Source of the DNA: Bacillus mobilis
GTDB lineage: Bacteria; Bacillota; Bacilli; Bacillales; Bacillaceae_G
Length of the DNA: 32,555 nucleotides
Reading direction: 5' to 3'
Assembly: GCF_001884045.1 (NCBI RefSeq)
Contig: NZ_MACF01000146.1
Location: forward strand, 1 to 32,555
Positions 7,825 to 15,020 of this stretch are shown here, one piece after another. Made by a program: the position numbers and the translations under genes. Each line of letters begins with the position of its first letter. Within the stretch, counting starts at the first letter, position 1. The notes below the pieces were generated by a model. That model searched no databases. It saw only the letters and a program-made list of their open reading frames with translations, and was not told where the DNA came from.

Positions 7825-8640
7825 CTACCTTCTCTTCGTAATCTTTCCTGAACCACCGACCCTCGTTTTCGGAGGAGAAGTATTCCTTGGCGGCGTTTTA
7901 ATAGATGATTTCGGCTTCACATCTGATCCGCTCGAGCCACCTGGTGTTTTCGTAATTTTGCCTTTGCTTCCAGTAGAAGGCGGAGGGGTACTACTTCCTT
8001 TTTTCGTAATACTTCCTGTGTCTCCTACAGAAGATTTCGAATCTACATTATCGCCTCGCTTAATAATAGATCCTTTCCCTTCCTTCGTAATTGGAGGAGG
8101 GGTTTTCTTTTCTTCTTTCGTAGGTGGTCTTTCTGGAACAACTGGTTTATGATTTTGTCTGTCATTATATCCTCGGTAATCACCGGATGATGATTTTTTT
8201 GAACCGAATATATCGTTTAATATGCTTCCCATAATATATCCTTGCAGGAAGGATGGTTGGTAATTTTGACGGACAAATTCTTCATTGCTTACTTCAATTA
8301 ATGTATCAGATGGTTTCTCTTTATCCTTTTGCAAATTATACATTTTATCAGAATAAACGAGGAACATTTGATTTTCGTCTTCTTTAGATGCTTGCTTCGG
8401 TTTCCTTTCGGCTATAAGTTCCTTCGCGACTTCAGGAACTGACCGATTGGCGGCCCTATACACGTAAGATTCTTGTTTACCTTCTTTTGCAACAGACTCA
8501 AGTGGATAACGATCTTGAATCGACTTTGTCTGCCCGCCTTGACAACCTGATAAGGCATATCCAGCAACAACAAGTAATGTAACGATAGCAAGTATAGGGA
8601 TCACGAACGATTTAATCATGGTAAACAATCGGTTTGACAT
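7825..8640 (-). CDS. DUF4247 lipoprotein-like protein
   Basis: A 271-residue protein. One N-terminal hydrophobic segment (about 11-29) ends in 'ALSGC' (Cys33), which fits a lipoprotein signal, followed by a DUF4247-type globular region (about 40-150, 'SFLQGYIMGSILNDIFGSKK'). The last 115 residues are low-complexity, with repeated 'GSITKKG' / 'GKITK' units, prolines and many basic residues, and are presumably extended in the wall. It is the last gene of the PspA-DUF350-DUF4178 cluster, 12 bases after the DUF4178 stop. Function unknown; context suggests envelope maintenance. Confidence 0.8.
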   Translation of the reverse strand: MSNRLFTMIKSFVIPILAIVTLLVVAGYALSGCQGGQTKSIQDRYPLESVAKEGKQESYVYRAANRSVPEVAKELIAERKPKQASKEDENQMFLVYSDKMYNLQKDKEKPSDTLIEVSNEEFVRQNYQPSFLQGYIMGSILNDIFGSKKSSSGDYRGYNDRQNHKPVVPERPPTKEEKKTPPPITKEGKGSIIKRGDNVDSKSSVGDTGSITKKGSSTPPPSTGSKGKITKTPGGSSGSDVKPKSSIKTPPRNTSPPKTRVGGSGKITKRR

Positions 8641-8652
8641 GATTACGCCCCC

Positions 8653-9159
8653 TTACGTTGCTCTTATAATTTGTACATCAGCAGGAATAATTGCTTCTCC
8701 CTCATACATCATTGTGCGACCATTTTGCCATTCAATACGCAATAATTTTCGGTTATCTGATTGGAATTCCCATACATGCTGTTCCTCTGAAGCAGAGAAT
8801 GGTGTTTTCCCCATCACAACAACACGTCCGTTATATTGCTCTTCCATATGGTACTCTGTATCATCCATTTCAATTGTCGTTGGAATTTCGTCAATCGAAT
8901 CTAAACGACCATCAATTGGTGTATATAATTTGTAATACGTATTTTCACGGTCTTCAATTTTTAAATAACGAATATCTTTCCCGTCTTGCAGCGTTAAAAC
9001 AATTTCTTTACGAGAATGCATACTCGTTTTCCCAGTTAATTCGTACATAACTAATGAAACTTCAATCATATCGCCAGGAGCTAACGTTAACAAACTTTTC
9101 TCTGGTTTCGGCGGCTCTGGGCTCTTCATTATATTTTTAATTCGTTTAAATAAACTCAT
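8653..9159 (-). CDS. DUF4178 domain protein (YjfK-like)
   Basis: A 168-residue soluble protein, beta-rich, beginning 'MSLFKRIKNIMKSPEPPKPE'. Its central region has 'LAPGDMIEVSLVMYELTGKT' and 'IEDRENTYYKLYTPIDGRL', typical of DUF4178 proteins that sit between PspA and DUF350 genes. No catalytic motif is visible. AAGGAGGGG lies six bases before ATG 9159, and the gene starts 21 bases after the DUF350 stop. Proteobacterial yjfIJKLM operons contain the same partners, so the association is old. Role unknown. Confidence 0.8.
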   Translation of the reverse strand: MSLFKRIKNIMKSPEPPKPEKSLLTLAPGDMIEVSLVMYELTGKTSMHSRKEIVLTLQDGKDIRYLKIEDRENTYYKLYTPIDGRLDSIDEIPTTIEMDDTEYHMEEQYNGRVVVMGKTPFSASEEQHVWEFQSDNRKLLRIEWQNGRTMMYEGEAIIPADVQIIRAT

Positions 9160-9180
9160 GATTTACCCCTCCTTCTCTCT

Positions 9181-9585
9181 TTATAAACAAGCACCTAAAA
9201 TAAGTGCACCAACGATATGTAATGATCCGGCCAACATCGCATGCGCAACACTGCCTTCTTTCGTACCTTCTTCTAAATCTAAACCAGCCATTTTCTTTAA
9301 CACAAATTCGATAAACATTTCTACCACTAATAAAATAACGAAAGAAACTGCTGATGCAAGTAGTGCTTGCCATAAGTCGTTTGCTTTCGTTATGGATTGA
9401 GATAAAATGTACCCTTGTGCGAATAATTTCATAACGAAACGCGTTGTTACAGCTGTGTTCCCACTCTTTATTTCTTTTAAATCATTGTATTTCGTAAAAA
9501 TTGAATCAACCCACATAATTGCAAATAAAAGTACTGCACTTGCTCCAGTCCATACAAGCATGGCTAACACATTTGTCCATGTCAT
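9181..9585 (-). CDS. DUF350 membrane protein (YjfL-like)
   Basis: A 134-residue protein with four membrane helices: about 6-24, 41-64, 71-95 and 112-132. It matches the UPF0719/DUF350 family, usually encoded beside PspA-like and DUF4178 proteins. I start it at ATG 9585, which has AGAGGAGG at seven bases. A longer frame reaching 9624 would run through the terminator hairpin and has no ribosome site. The function is unknown; a membrane partner for the PspA-like protein is a reasonable inference from context. Confidence 0.85.
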   Translation of the reverse strand: MTWTNVLAMLVWTGASAVLLFAIMWVDSIFTKYNDLKEIKSGNTAVTTRFVMKLFAQGYILSQSITKANDLWQALLASAVSFVILLVVEMFIEFVLKKMAGLDLEEGTKEGSVAHAMLAGSLHIVGALILGACL

Positions 9586-9614
9586 TGCAAAACCTCCTCT
9601 AAAAAAATAATAGA

Positions 9615-9649
9615 AAACCGACATGAATTCTCTTCAGACATGTCGGTTT
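9615..9649 (-). terminator. Intra-cluster terminator/attenuator between pspA and DUF350
   Basis: AAACCGACATG / CATGTCGGTTT, 11 bp, with a T-rich tail on the minus strand. It lies between pspA and the next gene in the same direction, so it probably lowers downstream expression rather than closing the cluster. Confidence 0.75.
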
Positions 9650-9665
9650 CTTTGTCTATTCTATA

Positions 9666-10331
9666 TTATTTCTCATACTGCTTCATAATACGAGCTAATT
9701 CATCGTCAACAGCAGAATTTTTGTTTAAGCTTGCGAATTCATCATCTAATGATTTTTCCTTCTTATACACTTCGCCGCTTGCTTCTGCTTCAGCTTCTAA
9801 TTGAAGAGCTTTCTCTTCCATACGGCTTAAACCAGCTTTTGCTGAATTTGAATCAAATCCAGACATCGCCTGATTAATATTCTTTTGTGCTTTCGCTGCA
9901 TTTACACGTGCTACAAGTGTTTCACGTTTATTTTTCAGCTCTGTTAATTGCTTACGCATTTCTTCTAGCTTCAGGCGAAGATTATCAGCAGCAGCTTTAT
10001 TTTGCTCATAGCTTGCTTTATATTCATTCATCTTTTGCTCTGCGTTTTGTTTTTCTTCAAGAGCACGACGCGCAAGGTCAAGATTGCTTGCTTGAACAGC
10101 CATATGAGCTTGCTCTTCACGTTTTTTCACAAGTGCTTCTTGCTCTTCAAATAATATTTTGAATTTCTTCTCAAGTGCGATTTGAGCTGCTACACTTTTC
10201 TCAGCTTCTTGTACATCAGCTTGCATATCGCGTAAATATTGATCCGTCATCTTAACTGGATCTTCCGCTTTTTCAATTAATGAATACACATTCGACATAG
10301 TTAAATCTCTTAATCGCTTAAATACAGACAT
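9666..10331 (-). CDS. PspA/IM30 family envelope-stress protein
   Basis: A 221-residue, almost entirely coiled-coil protein. It starts 'MSVFKRLRDLTMSNVYSLIE', contains 'AEDPVKMTDQYLRDMQADV', and has long Glu/Lys/Ala heptads to the end. This is the PspA/IM30/YjfJ family of ESCRT-III-like proteins that coat and stabilise stressed membranes. The ATG at 10331 follows AGGAGG; an ATG nine codons earlier would put this site inside the gene. It is promoter-proximal in the four-gene cluster. B. subtilis has PspA and YdjFGHI systems with comparable parts. Whether LiaRS, SigW or another regulator controls it here cannot be read. Confidence 0.9.
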   Translation of the reverse strand: MSVFKRLRDLTMSNVYSLIEKAEDPVKMTDQYLRDMQADVQEAEKSVAAQIALEKKFKILFEEQEALVKKREEQAHMAVQASNLDLARRALEEKQNAEQKMNEYKASYEQNKAAADNLRLKLEEMRKQLTELKNKRETLVARVNAAKAQKNINQAMSGFDSNSAKAGLSRMEEKALQLEAEAEASGEVYKKEKSLDDEFASLNKNSAVDDELARIMKQYEK

Positions 10332-10734
10332 CCAAATTCCTCCTATGATATACCTCATATTTCAAATTCACTACTTGGAAAACTGAAAAATCTCCCTTTA
10401 CAGTAAAGAATATTCATTTTTACAACCTATGTGTTTATTATAACAAAACTAAGATGTCCTTACATGTTATTTCCAAAATACAGCCAATATAATATGACAT
10501 TCCATATAAAACATTGTATTCCTAATATATTCTCATTCATTCTCTTTAGAATTGACCTATTTTTATGCACTTTCACTAAATTACATTATTGTAATGTTAC
10601 TGTAAGCTAACTCGATAGTTGCATTCCGATATTTCTTATACACTAATACCAGAAGCAACAAACAAGCTTCTCATCATTTCAGAACTAATACAAAAACTGT
10701 ATTTACAATAAAACATATAAAAGGAGAAATCATC
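10332..10734. other. Divergent intergenic region (pspA-like / lipoprotein)
   Basis: About 400 bases, AT-rich, carrying the promoters of two divergent units. I see no ORF with a ribosome site and no clear sigma-factor consensus or long inverted repeat. Confidence 0.4.
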
Positions 10735-11313
10735 ATGAAAAAATTAGTAGGTATCGGATTAGCAGCAGCAATTTCACTTGGAGCATTATCAGGTTGTTCT
10801 TTATTAGGAGAGAAAGCGAACGGCTTAGTATTATACGGATCAGAAGAACAAGTTCAAAAAATTACAGATCAAAATAAGAAAGAAGTAAAAGAAAAAGACT
10901 TCTATAAAATGAAAATGGCAACATTAGAGGGTAAAAAAGTACTTGTAATGGATAAGAAAACTGGTGATGAACTCGTTAAGAAAGAACTACTTAAAAAAGT
11001 CGGTAAAAATGATGATACAAAGGCAATCGATAAATTGCCAGCTGTAACAGCAGACGAAGGCGTGCTATTCGCAAAAGAGAAGGTAGAAAACGCTACGCTT
11101 GATGGAGCAAAATTAAAATATGAAGGCAACACAATTATCGGTGATGGCCGTTCTTATGCAGATATGTTTGCTATCGTTGATGATGCAACATATGTAAATG
11201 TAAAAGGCGGAGAAAAATCTGTAGGTATTTTGAAATTTGATAAAGACCCAAGCAAAGAGTTACCTGGAGAAAATGGAGTAGAAGCTTCTCAACTTGTAAA
11301 AATTAAAAAGTAA
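10735..11313 (+). CDS. Lipoprotein, BA_5634-like family
   Basis: A 192-residue lipoprotein. The signal peptide 'MKKLVGIGLAAAISLGALSG' ends in lipobox L-S-G-C with Cys21. The mature part is Lys/Glu-rich with no known catalytic motif. It resembles the small family named after B. anthracis BA_5634 (recalled, not searched). AAAGGAG stands eight bases before the ATG. It is monocistronic, and its terminator is shared with the convergent feo operon. Function unknown; nearness to feoAB may be coincidence. Confidence 0.75.
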   Translation: MKKLVGIGLAAAISLGALSGCSLLGEKANGLVLYGSEEQVQKITDQNKKEVKEKDFYKMKMATLEGKKVLVMDKKTGDELVKKELLKKVGKNDDTKAIDKLPAVTADEGVLFAKEKVENATLDGAKLKYEGNTIIGDGRSYADMFAIVDDATYVNVKGGEKSVGILKFDKDPSKELPGENGVEASQLVKIKK

Positions 11314-11316
11314 AAC

Positions 11317-11350
11317 AAAAAAAGCTTTGCGAAATTCGCAAAGCTTTTTT
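11317..11350. terminator. Bidirectional terminator (lipoprotein / feo operon)
   Basis: AAAAAAGCTTTGCGAA pairs with TTCGCAAAGCTTTTTT with almost no loop. It serves both convergent units. Confidence 0.9.
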
Positions 11351-11515
11351 CTATTTATGAGCAATTTGCTCCATATCCGGACTACAAGTTTGCGACTGAC
11401 ATGACTTATTTAAAGAACATGCTGCGCATTTTCCTTTTTTACTTCTCTTTACAAAATTAACTAACGTGTATGCTGCATAACCAAAAATGATAGCTCCAAT
11501 TATAATATTGACCAT
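11351..11515 (-). CDS. FeoB-associated Cys-rich membrane protein
   Basis: A 54-residue protein with one membrane helix (about 2-22), a basic stretch (KRSKKGK) and a Cys cluster 'CAACSLNKSCQSQTC'. This is the FeoB-associated Cys-rich family (FeoC-like position) seen after feoB in Firmicutes, thought to help Fe2+ uptake, perhaps through iron or redox sensing. I chose ATG 11515; a GTG one codon upstream (11518) is equally well placed behind AAGGAG. The ribosome site lies inside the end of feoB, and feoB and this gene are co-transcribed. Confidence 0.85.
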   Translation of the reverse strand: MVNIIIGAIIFGYAAYTLVNFVKRSKKGKCAACSLNKSCQSQTCSPDMEQIAHK

Positions 11516-11534
11516 CACCCTAATACATCTCCTT

Positions 11535-13523
11535 CTAGAATCCGAGTAAGGATCCAACTTGGTATATAATGAGCGTTAATATATAAGCAACAACAAGTGG
11601 ATAAACGACAGAGAAAATCGTCCACTTCGCTGACCCTGTTTCACGTTTAATAACGGCTACTGTCGCTAAACACGGAACATATAATAAAACAAAGAACATA
11701 AATGCATATGCTGATAGCGCAGTATAGTGTGCTCCCATTACATTTCCTAGCACATCTTCTTTCACCGCATAAATAATTGCCATTGTAGAAACGACAACTT
11801 CTTTCGCTAAAAATCCTGTTAACAGGGATGCCCCAGCTTGCCACGTTCCAAAGCCGAGCGGTGCAAATAGTGGTGCGATAAATCCACCGATCATCGCTAA
11901 ATAACTGTCTCCCATATCAACACCAAATCCTGATGGGCCTGCATAGTTTAATAACCAAATGACAACAGAGCCACCGAAGATAAATGTACCTGCTTTACGA
12001 ACAAACCCTTTCCCTTTCTCCCACGTGCTTAGCCATAACGTTTTCGCTTGTGGCACGCGGTAAGGAGGTAATTCAATGACGAAAATGGACTTTTCCGCCT
12101 TTAAAATTGTAAGAGACATAATTTTTGTAACTAATAACGCAAGAACAATACCTGCAACATATAAAGAAAATACAACAGTTGCCTGACTATTAGGGAAGAA
12201 CACTCCCGCAAATAATGCATATACAGGTAAACGTGCTGAACAAGACATAAACGGTGTTACAAGCACTGTAAGTAAACGTTCTTTTTCTTGTTCAATCGTT
12301 CTCGCTGCCATAATACCTGGAACATTACATCCAAAACCGATAATCATCGGAATGAATGCTTTTCCGTTTAAACCGAAGAACTCCATAATTCTATCCATAA
12401 CAACTGCAATTCGCGCCATATATCCGGAGTCTTCTAATAATGAAATGAAAAAGAATAGTGCAAAGATTTGTGGAACGAATACTAATACTGCACCAACACC
12501 GGCAATAATACCTTCTGTAACGAGCGCTTGAATAAAATCAGATGCTCCAACACTTGTGAGCCCAGCCGTCACCCAATCTGTAAGCTGTCCACCAAAAAAG
12601 CCATCTAACATATCCGATAAAGGTGTACCAATCCACGTAAACGTAACCTGAAAAATAAAAAACATAACTGCTAAAAAGATTGGAAGTCCTAAAATTTTAT
12701 GTGTAATTAATCTATCAATTTTTTCCGAAAAAGGAATTTTTCCTTCTTTCTCTTGCTGCATAACATTTGTTTTTAACTTTTCAATATACGCTTCACGAGT
12801 TTTGTAAATGTGCTCTTCCAACGTACAATCAAGTTTTTCTTCTAAGTGAGATCGAACGGCTACAAGTTCCTTATAAATTGGTAATGCTTTCATTTCTTTT
12901 TCTACTACTTCGTTATTGCTTAAAAATTGAAGGGCTAACCATCTTGGATGCTTATAATTCGCTGTCTCTAAAAGAGTTATTACCTCTCCAATTCCTTCGT
13001 CCATTTGTACACCATATGAAATAATGAATGGCTTTTTCTCGTTTTTGTCATTTTCTTTAAGAGTAGCAAGTAGTTCTTCACAGCCTTTTCCGCTTCTTGC
13101 AACGACAGGAACGACTGTTACACCTAATCGTTCTGATAATCGTTTTACATCAATGACAATGCCTCGTTGCTTTGCCACATCGACCATATTTAACCCAATT
13201 GAAACTGGCTTTCCAAATTCAAGTAATTGCAACGTTAAATGCATATTTCTCTCGAATTGCGACGAATCTACTATATTCAGCATATGATGAAATTCGTCTG
13301 TTAGTAGAAAATTCGTAACGACACCTTCATCACGCGAAACTGGATTTAAATCATAAACACCTGGTAAATCAATTAATGTCCCTTGCTTATCTTTTAATTT
13401 ACCAACCTTCTTTTCTACTGTTACACCGCTCCAGTTCCCTACATACTCATAAGAACCAGTAAGTGCATTAAATAATGATGTCTTCCCTGTATTTGGATTC
13501 CCTAGCAAAGCTACCTTATTCAC
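11535..13523 (-). CDS. feoB: Ferrous iron transport GTPase FeoB
   Basis: A 662-residue Fe2+ permease. The N-terminal G domain has G1 'GNPNTGKTS' (8-16), G3 'DLPG' and G4 'NMVD'. A helical guanine-dissociation-inhibitor-like segment follows. From about residue 275 there are eight or so membrane helices with the duplicated Gate motifs, including 'IPMIIGFGCNVPGIMAART'. The start codon is GTG, overlapping the feoA stop by four bases (GTGA), so translation is coupled. Length is normal. It is the main gene of a Fur-box-controlled feoA-feoB-Cys-rich operon. Confidence 0.96.
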   Translation of the reverse strand: MNKVALLGNPNTGKTSLFNALTGSYEYVGNWSGVTVEKKVGKLKDKQGTLIDLPGVYDLNPVSRDEGVVTNFLLTDEFHHMLNIVDSSQFERNMHLTLQLLEFGKPVSIGLNMVDVAKQRGIVIDVKRLSERLGVTVVPVVARSGKGCEELLATLKENDKNEKKPFIISYGVQMDEGIGEVITLLETANYKHPRWLALQFLSNNEVVEKEMKALPIYKELVAVRSHLEEKLDCTLEEHIYKTREAYIEKLKTNVMQQEKEGKIPFSEKIDRLITHKILGLPIFLAVMFFIFQVTFTWIGTPLSDMLDGFFGGQLTDWVTAGLTSVGASDFIQALVTEGIIAGVGAVLVFVPQIFALFFFISLLEDSGYMARIAVVMDRIMEFFGLNGKAFIPMIIGFGCNVPGIMAARTIEQEKERLLTVLVTPFMSCSARLPVYALFAGVFFPNSQATVVFSLYVAGIVLALLVTKIMSLTILKAEKSIFVIELPPYRVPQAKTLWLSTWEKGKGFVRKAGTFIFGGSVVIWLLNYAGPSGFGVDMGDSYLAMIGGFIAPLFAPLGFGTWQAGASLLTGFLAKEVVVSTMAIIYAVKEDVLGNVMGAHYTALSAYAFMFFVLLYVPCLATVAVIKRETGSAKWTIFSVVYPLVVAYILTLIIYQVGSLLGF

Positions 13524-13747
13524 GCTAATTCCACCTTTATCATTTTCGCGTCACAATGACGAATACTAATTAACTGTCCACGACACTCCAATGTACAAGG
13601 ACCTTTGAACATCGCTTTTTGCTTCATGCGAAGTTCGCTTCCTTCAGAAAGACCGAAAGCAGCCAATCTTCTCTTTAGTAAATGATCTAAAGACTGAACA
13701 CTTTTTACTAGCACTTTCTCACCAATTTTAATATCTACTAAGCTCAT
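13520..13747 (-). CDS. feoA: Ferrous iron transport protein FeoA
   Basis: A 75-residue cytoplasmic SH3-like protein, usual size for FeoA, that supports FeoB. It contains 'RRLAAFGLSEGSELRMKQKA' and ends 'RHCDAKMIKVELA'. I chose ATG 13747, preceded by GAGGGGGAAGG; longer frames run into the Fur box and lack a site. It is the first gene of the feo operon and overlaps the feoB start by four bases. Confidence 0.92.
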   Translation of the reverse strand: MSLVDIKIGEKVLVKSVQSLDHLLKRRLAAFGLSEGSELRMKQKAMFKGPCTLECRGQLISIRHCDAKMIKVELA

Positions 13748-13764
13748 AACCTTCCCCCTCAGAA

Positions 13765-13783
13765 GAGAATGATAATTATTTTC
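13765..13783 (-). promoter_or_regulatory. Fur box of the feo operon
   Basis: GAGAATGATAATTATTTTC matches the 19-base Fur consensus at 16 positions. It lies just downstream of a minus-strand extended -10 (TGCTATAAT, about 13789-13797), so bound Fur with iron would block transcription. Confidence 0.85.
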
Positions 13784-13946
13784 AGAAAAATTATAGCACA
13801 ATCTATTTCTCTTGTACTATACCCTTTTGCTTCATATTTATTAACATTTCGCTACAATTCTATTTCAATTATTGTCATACTGTATTCGTTTGCCATTCTC
13901 ATCCATTTCGCTTACAATAAACAATAGCAAATAAAGAATCTCGTTA

Positions 13947-14031
13947 TCACTGGGGGAGCCATGCCGCTGAGAGGGAACACTTCGTTCCGACCCTTCGAAC
14001 CTGTTAGTTAATGCTAACGCAGGGATTGTGC
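13947..14031 (+). promoter_or_regulatory. TPP (THI-box) riboswitch
   Basis: The conserved TPP aptamer blocks are present in order: CTGGGGGAGCC, then GCTGAGAGGGAAC, then GACCCTTCGAACCTG, then a TTAG/CTAA hairpin and CGCAGGGA. A CGAAATAC/GTATTTCG pairing at 14039-14075 lies between aptamer and gene and may belong to the expression platform. High TPP would shut off the transporter gene downstream. Confidence 0.93.
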
Positions 14032-14131
14032 AAACGTCCGAAATACACATACCTCTTTTTTATTTACGTATTTCGTATCCTCCTATGATACCTATTCTTT
14101 TTTGTACAACTTGGATTTAGGGGGAGACAAC

Positions 14132-14803
14132 ATGCGTAACACCAATTTACAAGCGATGATCGAATCTGCTATTCTTGCAGCCTTCGCCTTGGTCATCGAC
14201 ATTTTACCAATATCAATCAAACTTCCAACAGGCGGTTCCATTTCATTTGCTATGATTCCTATTTTTATTATCGCATACCGCTGGGGCTTCAAAATGGCTT
14301 TCTTAGGAGGCTTAATTTGGGGATTATTACAAATTGTCGTAGGCGATGCCATTATCGTCACACCAATTCAAGTACTAATTGAATACTTCGTTGCTTTCGC
14401 ATTCATTGGATTTGCTGGTTTATTCTATCGTCCAATTCAAAAAGCACTTTTAACATCCAACGAAAATAGCTTAGAGCAATCCAGTTTAGGTAGCCGTAAA
14501 GACAAACCTTCACAAAAACAAAACGAAGGAAAGAAAGTTATTGGTTACATTATTCTTGCTACATTTGTTGGTAGCTTTGCTCGCTATTTCTGTCACTTTA
14601 TCGCCGGTATTATTTTCTGGGGACAATATGCACCGAAAGGTCAATCAGCTGTGCTATATTCATTAATCGTAAACGGTAGTGTAATGATTGGTTCCTATAT
14701 TCTATGTACCGTTTTACTTATCTTTTTATTTCTCACTTCACCACGTTTATTCAAAAGCATCAATGCTTATCAACTGAATTCGAAGAAAAAGAGCGCTTCA
14801 TGA
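14132..14803 (+). CDS. thiT: Energy-coupled thiamine transporter ThiT
   Basis: S-component of an ECF transporter that binds thiamine and works with the shared EcfAA'T module. Of 223 residues, about six form membrane helices. 'GGSISFAMIPIFIIAYRWG' and the substrate-site region 'GSFARYFCHFIAGIIFWGQY' with 'YSLIVNG' match ThiT/YuaJ. A TPP riboswitch upstream fits the assignment. I start at ATG 14132 with GGGGGAG; the TTG at 14102 has no site. Between helices 4 and 5 is a hydrophilic insertion (about residues 113-137, 'NENSLEQSSLGSRKDK...') that makes the protein longer than the usual 190 or so. Confidence 0.92.
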   Translation: MRNTNLQAMIESAILAAFALVIDILPISIKLPTGGSISFAMIPIFIIAYRWGFKMAFLGGLIWGLLQIVVGDAIIVTPIQVLIEYFVAFAFIGFAGLFYRPIQKALLTSNENSLEQSSLGSRKDKPSQKQNEGKKVIGYIILATFVGSFARYFCHFIAGIIFWGQYAPKGQSAVLYSLIVNGSVMIGSYILCTVLLIFLFLTSPRLFKSINAYQLNSKKKSAS

Positions 14804-14816
14804 GCGCTCTTTTTTT
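14786..14816 (+). terminator. Terminator overlapping the thiT stop codon
   Basis: AAAAAGAGCGCT / AGCGCTCTTTTTTT around TCATG. The TGA stop begins in the loop (14801-14803). Confidence 0.9.
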
Positions 14817-14896
14817 CATATCGTAATATTAATTAAAAATACAATAAATGCACAAAAGAAAATAAATACCATTATACTTAGCCAATTGCTATGCAC
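14816..14896 (-). CDS. Candidate 26-residue membrane peptide
   Basis: A GTG at 14896 stands ten bases after a clean TAAGGAG. It opens a 26-codon frame reading M/V-H-S-N-W-L-S-I-M, then VFIFFCAFIVFLINITI, then a stop at 14816. The product would be one hydrophobic helix. It lies between the thiT terminator and the histidine-kinase gene's terminator, facing thiT. The support is only the ribosome site plus perfect membrane-helix composition; AT-rich DNA can mimic this. Confidence 0.4.
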   Translation of the reverse strand: MHSNWLSIMVFIFFCAFIVFLINITI

Positions 14897-14986
14897 GGTT
14901 CATCGACTCCTTACATAACCTCATTTTCTATCCAAAGTATACTGTTTAAAAATAAAGATTAGGTAAAGATAATATGAAAAAAATTT

Positions 14987-15020
14987 AAAAAAGCGTAGAT
15001 TAAATTGTCTACGCTTTTTT
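14987..15020 (-). terminator. Terminator of the basI-srtC-two-component operon
   Basis: AAAAAAGCGTAGA / TCTACGCTTTTTT, 13 bp. The stop codon of the kinase gene is inside the stem. Confidence 0.9.
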
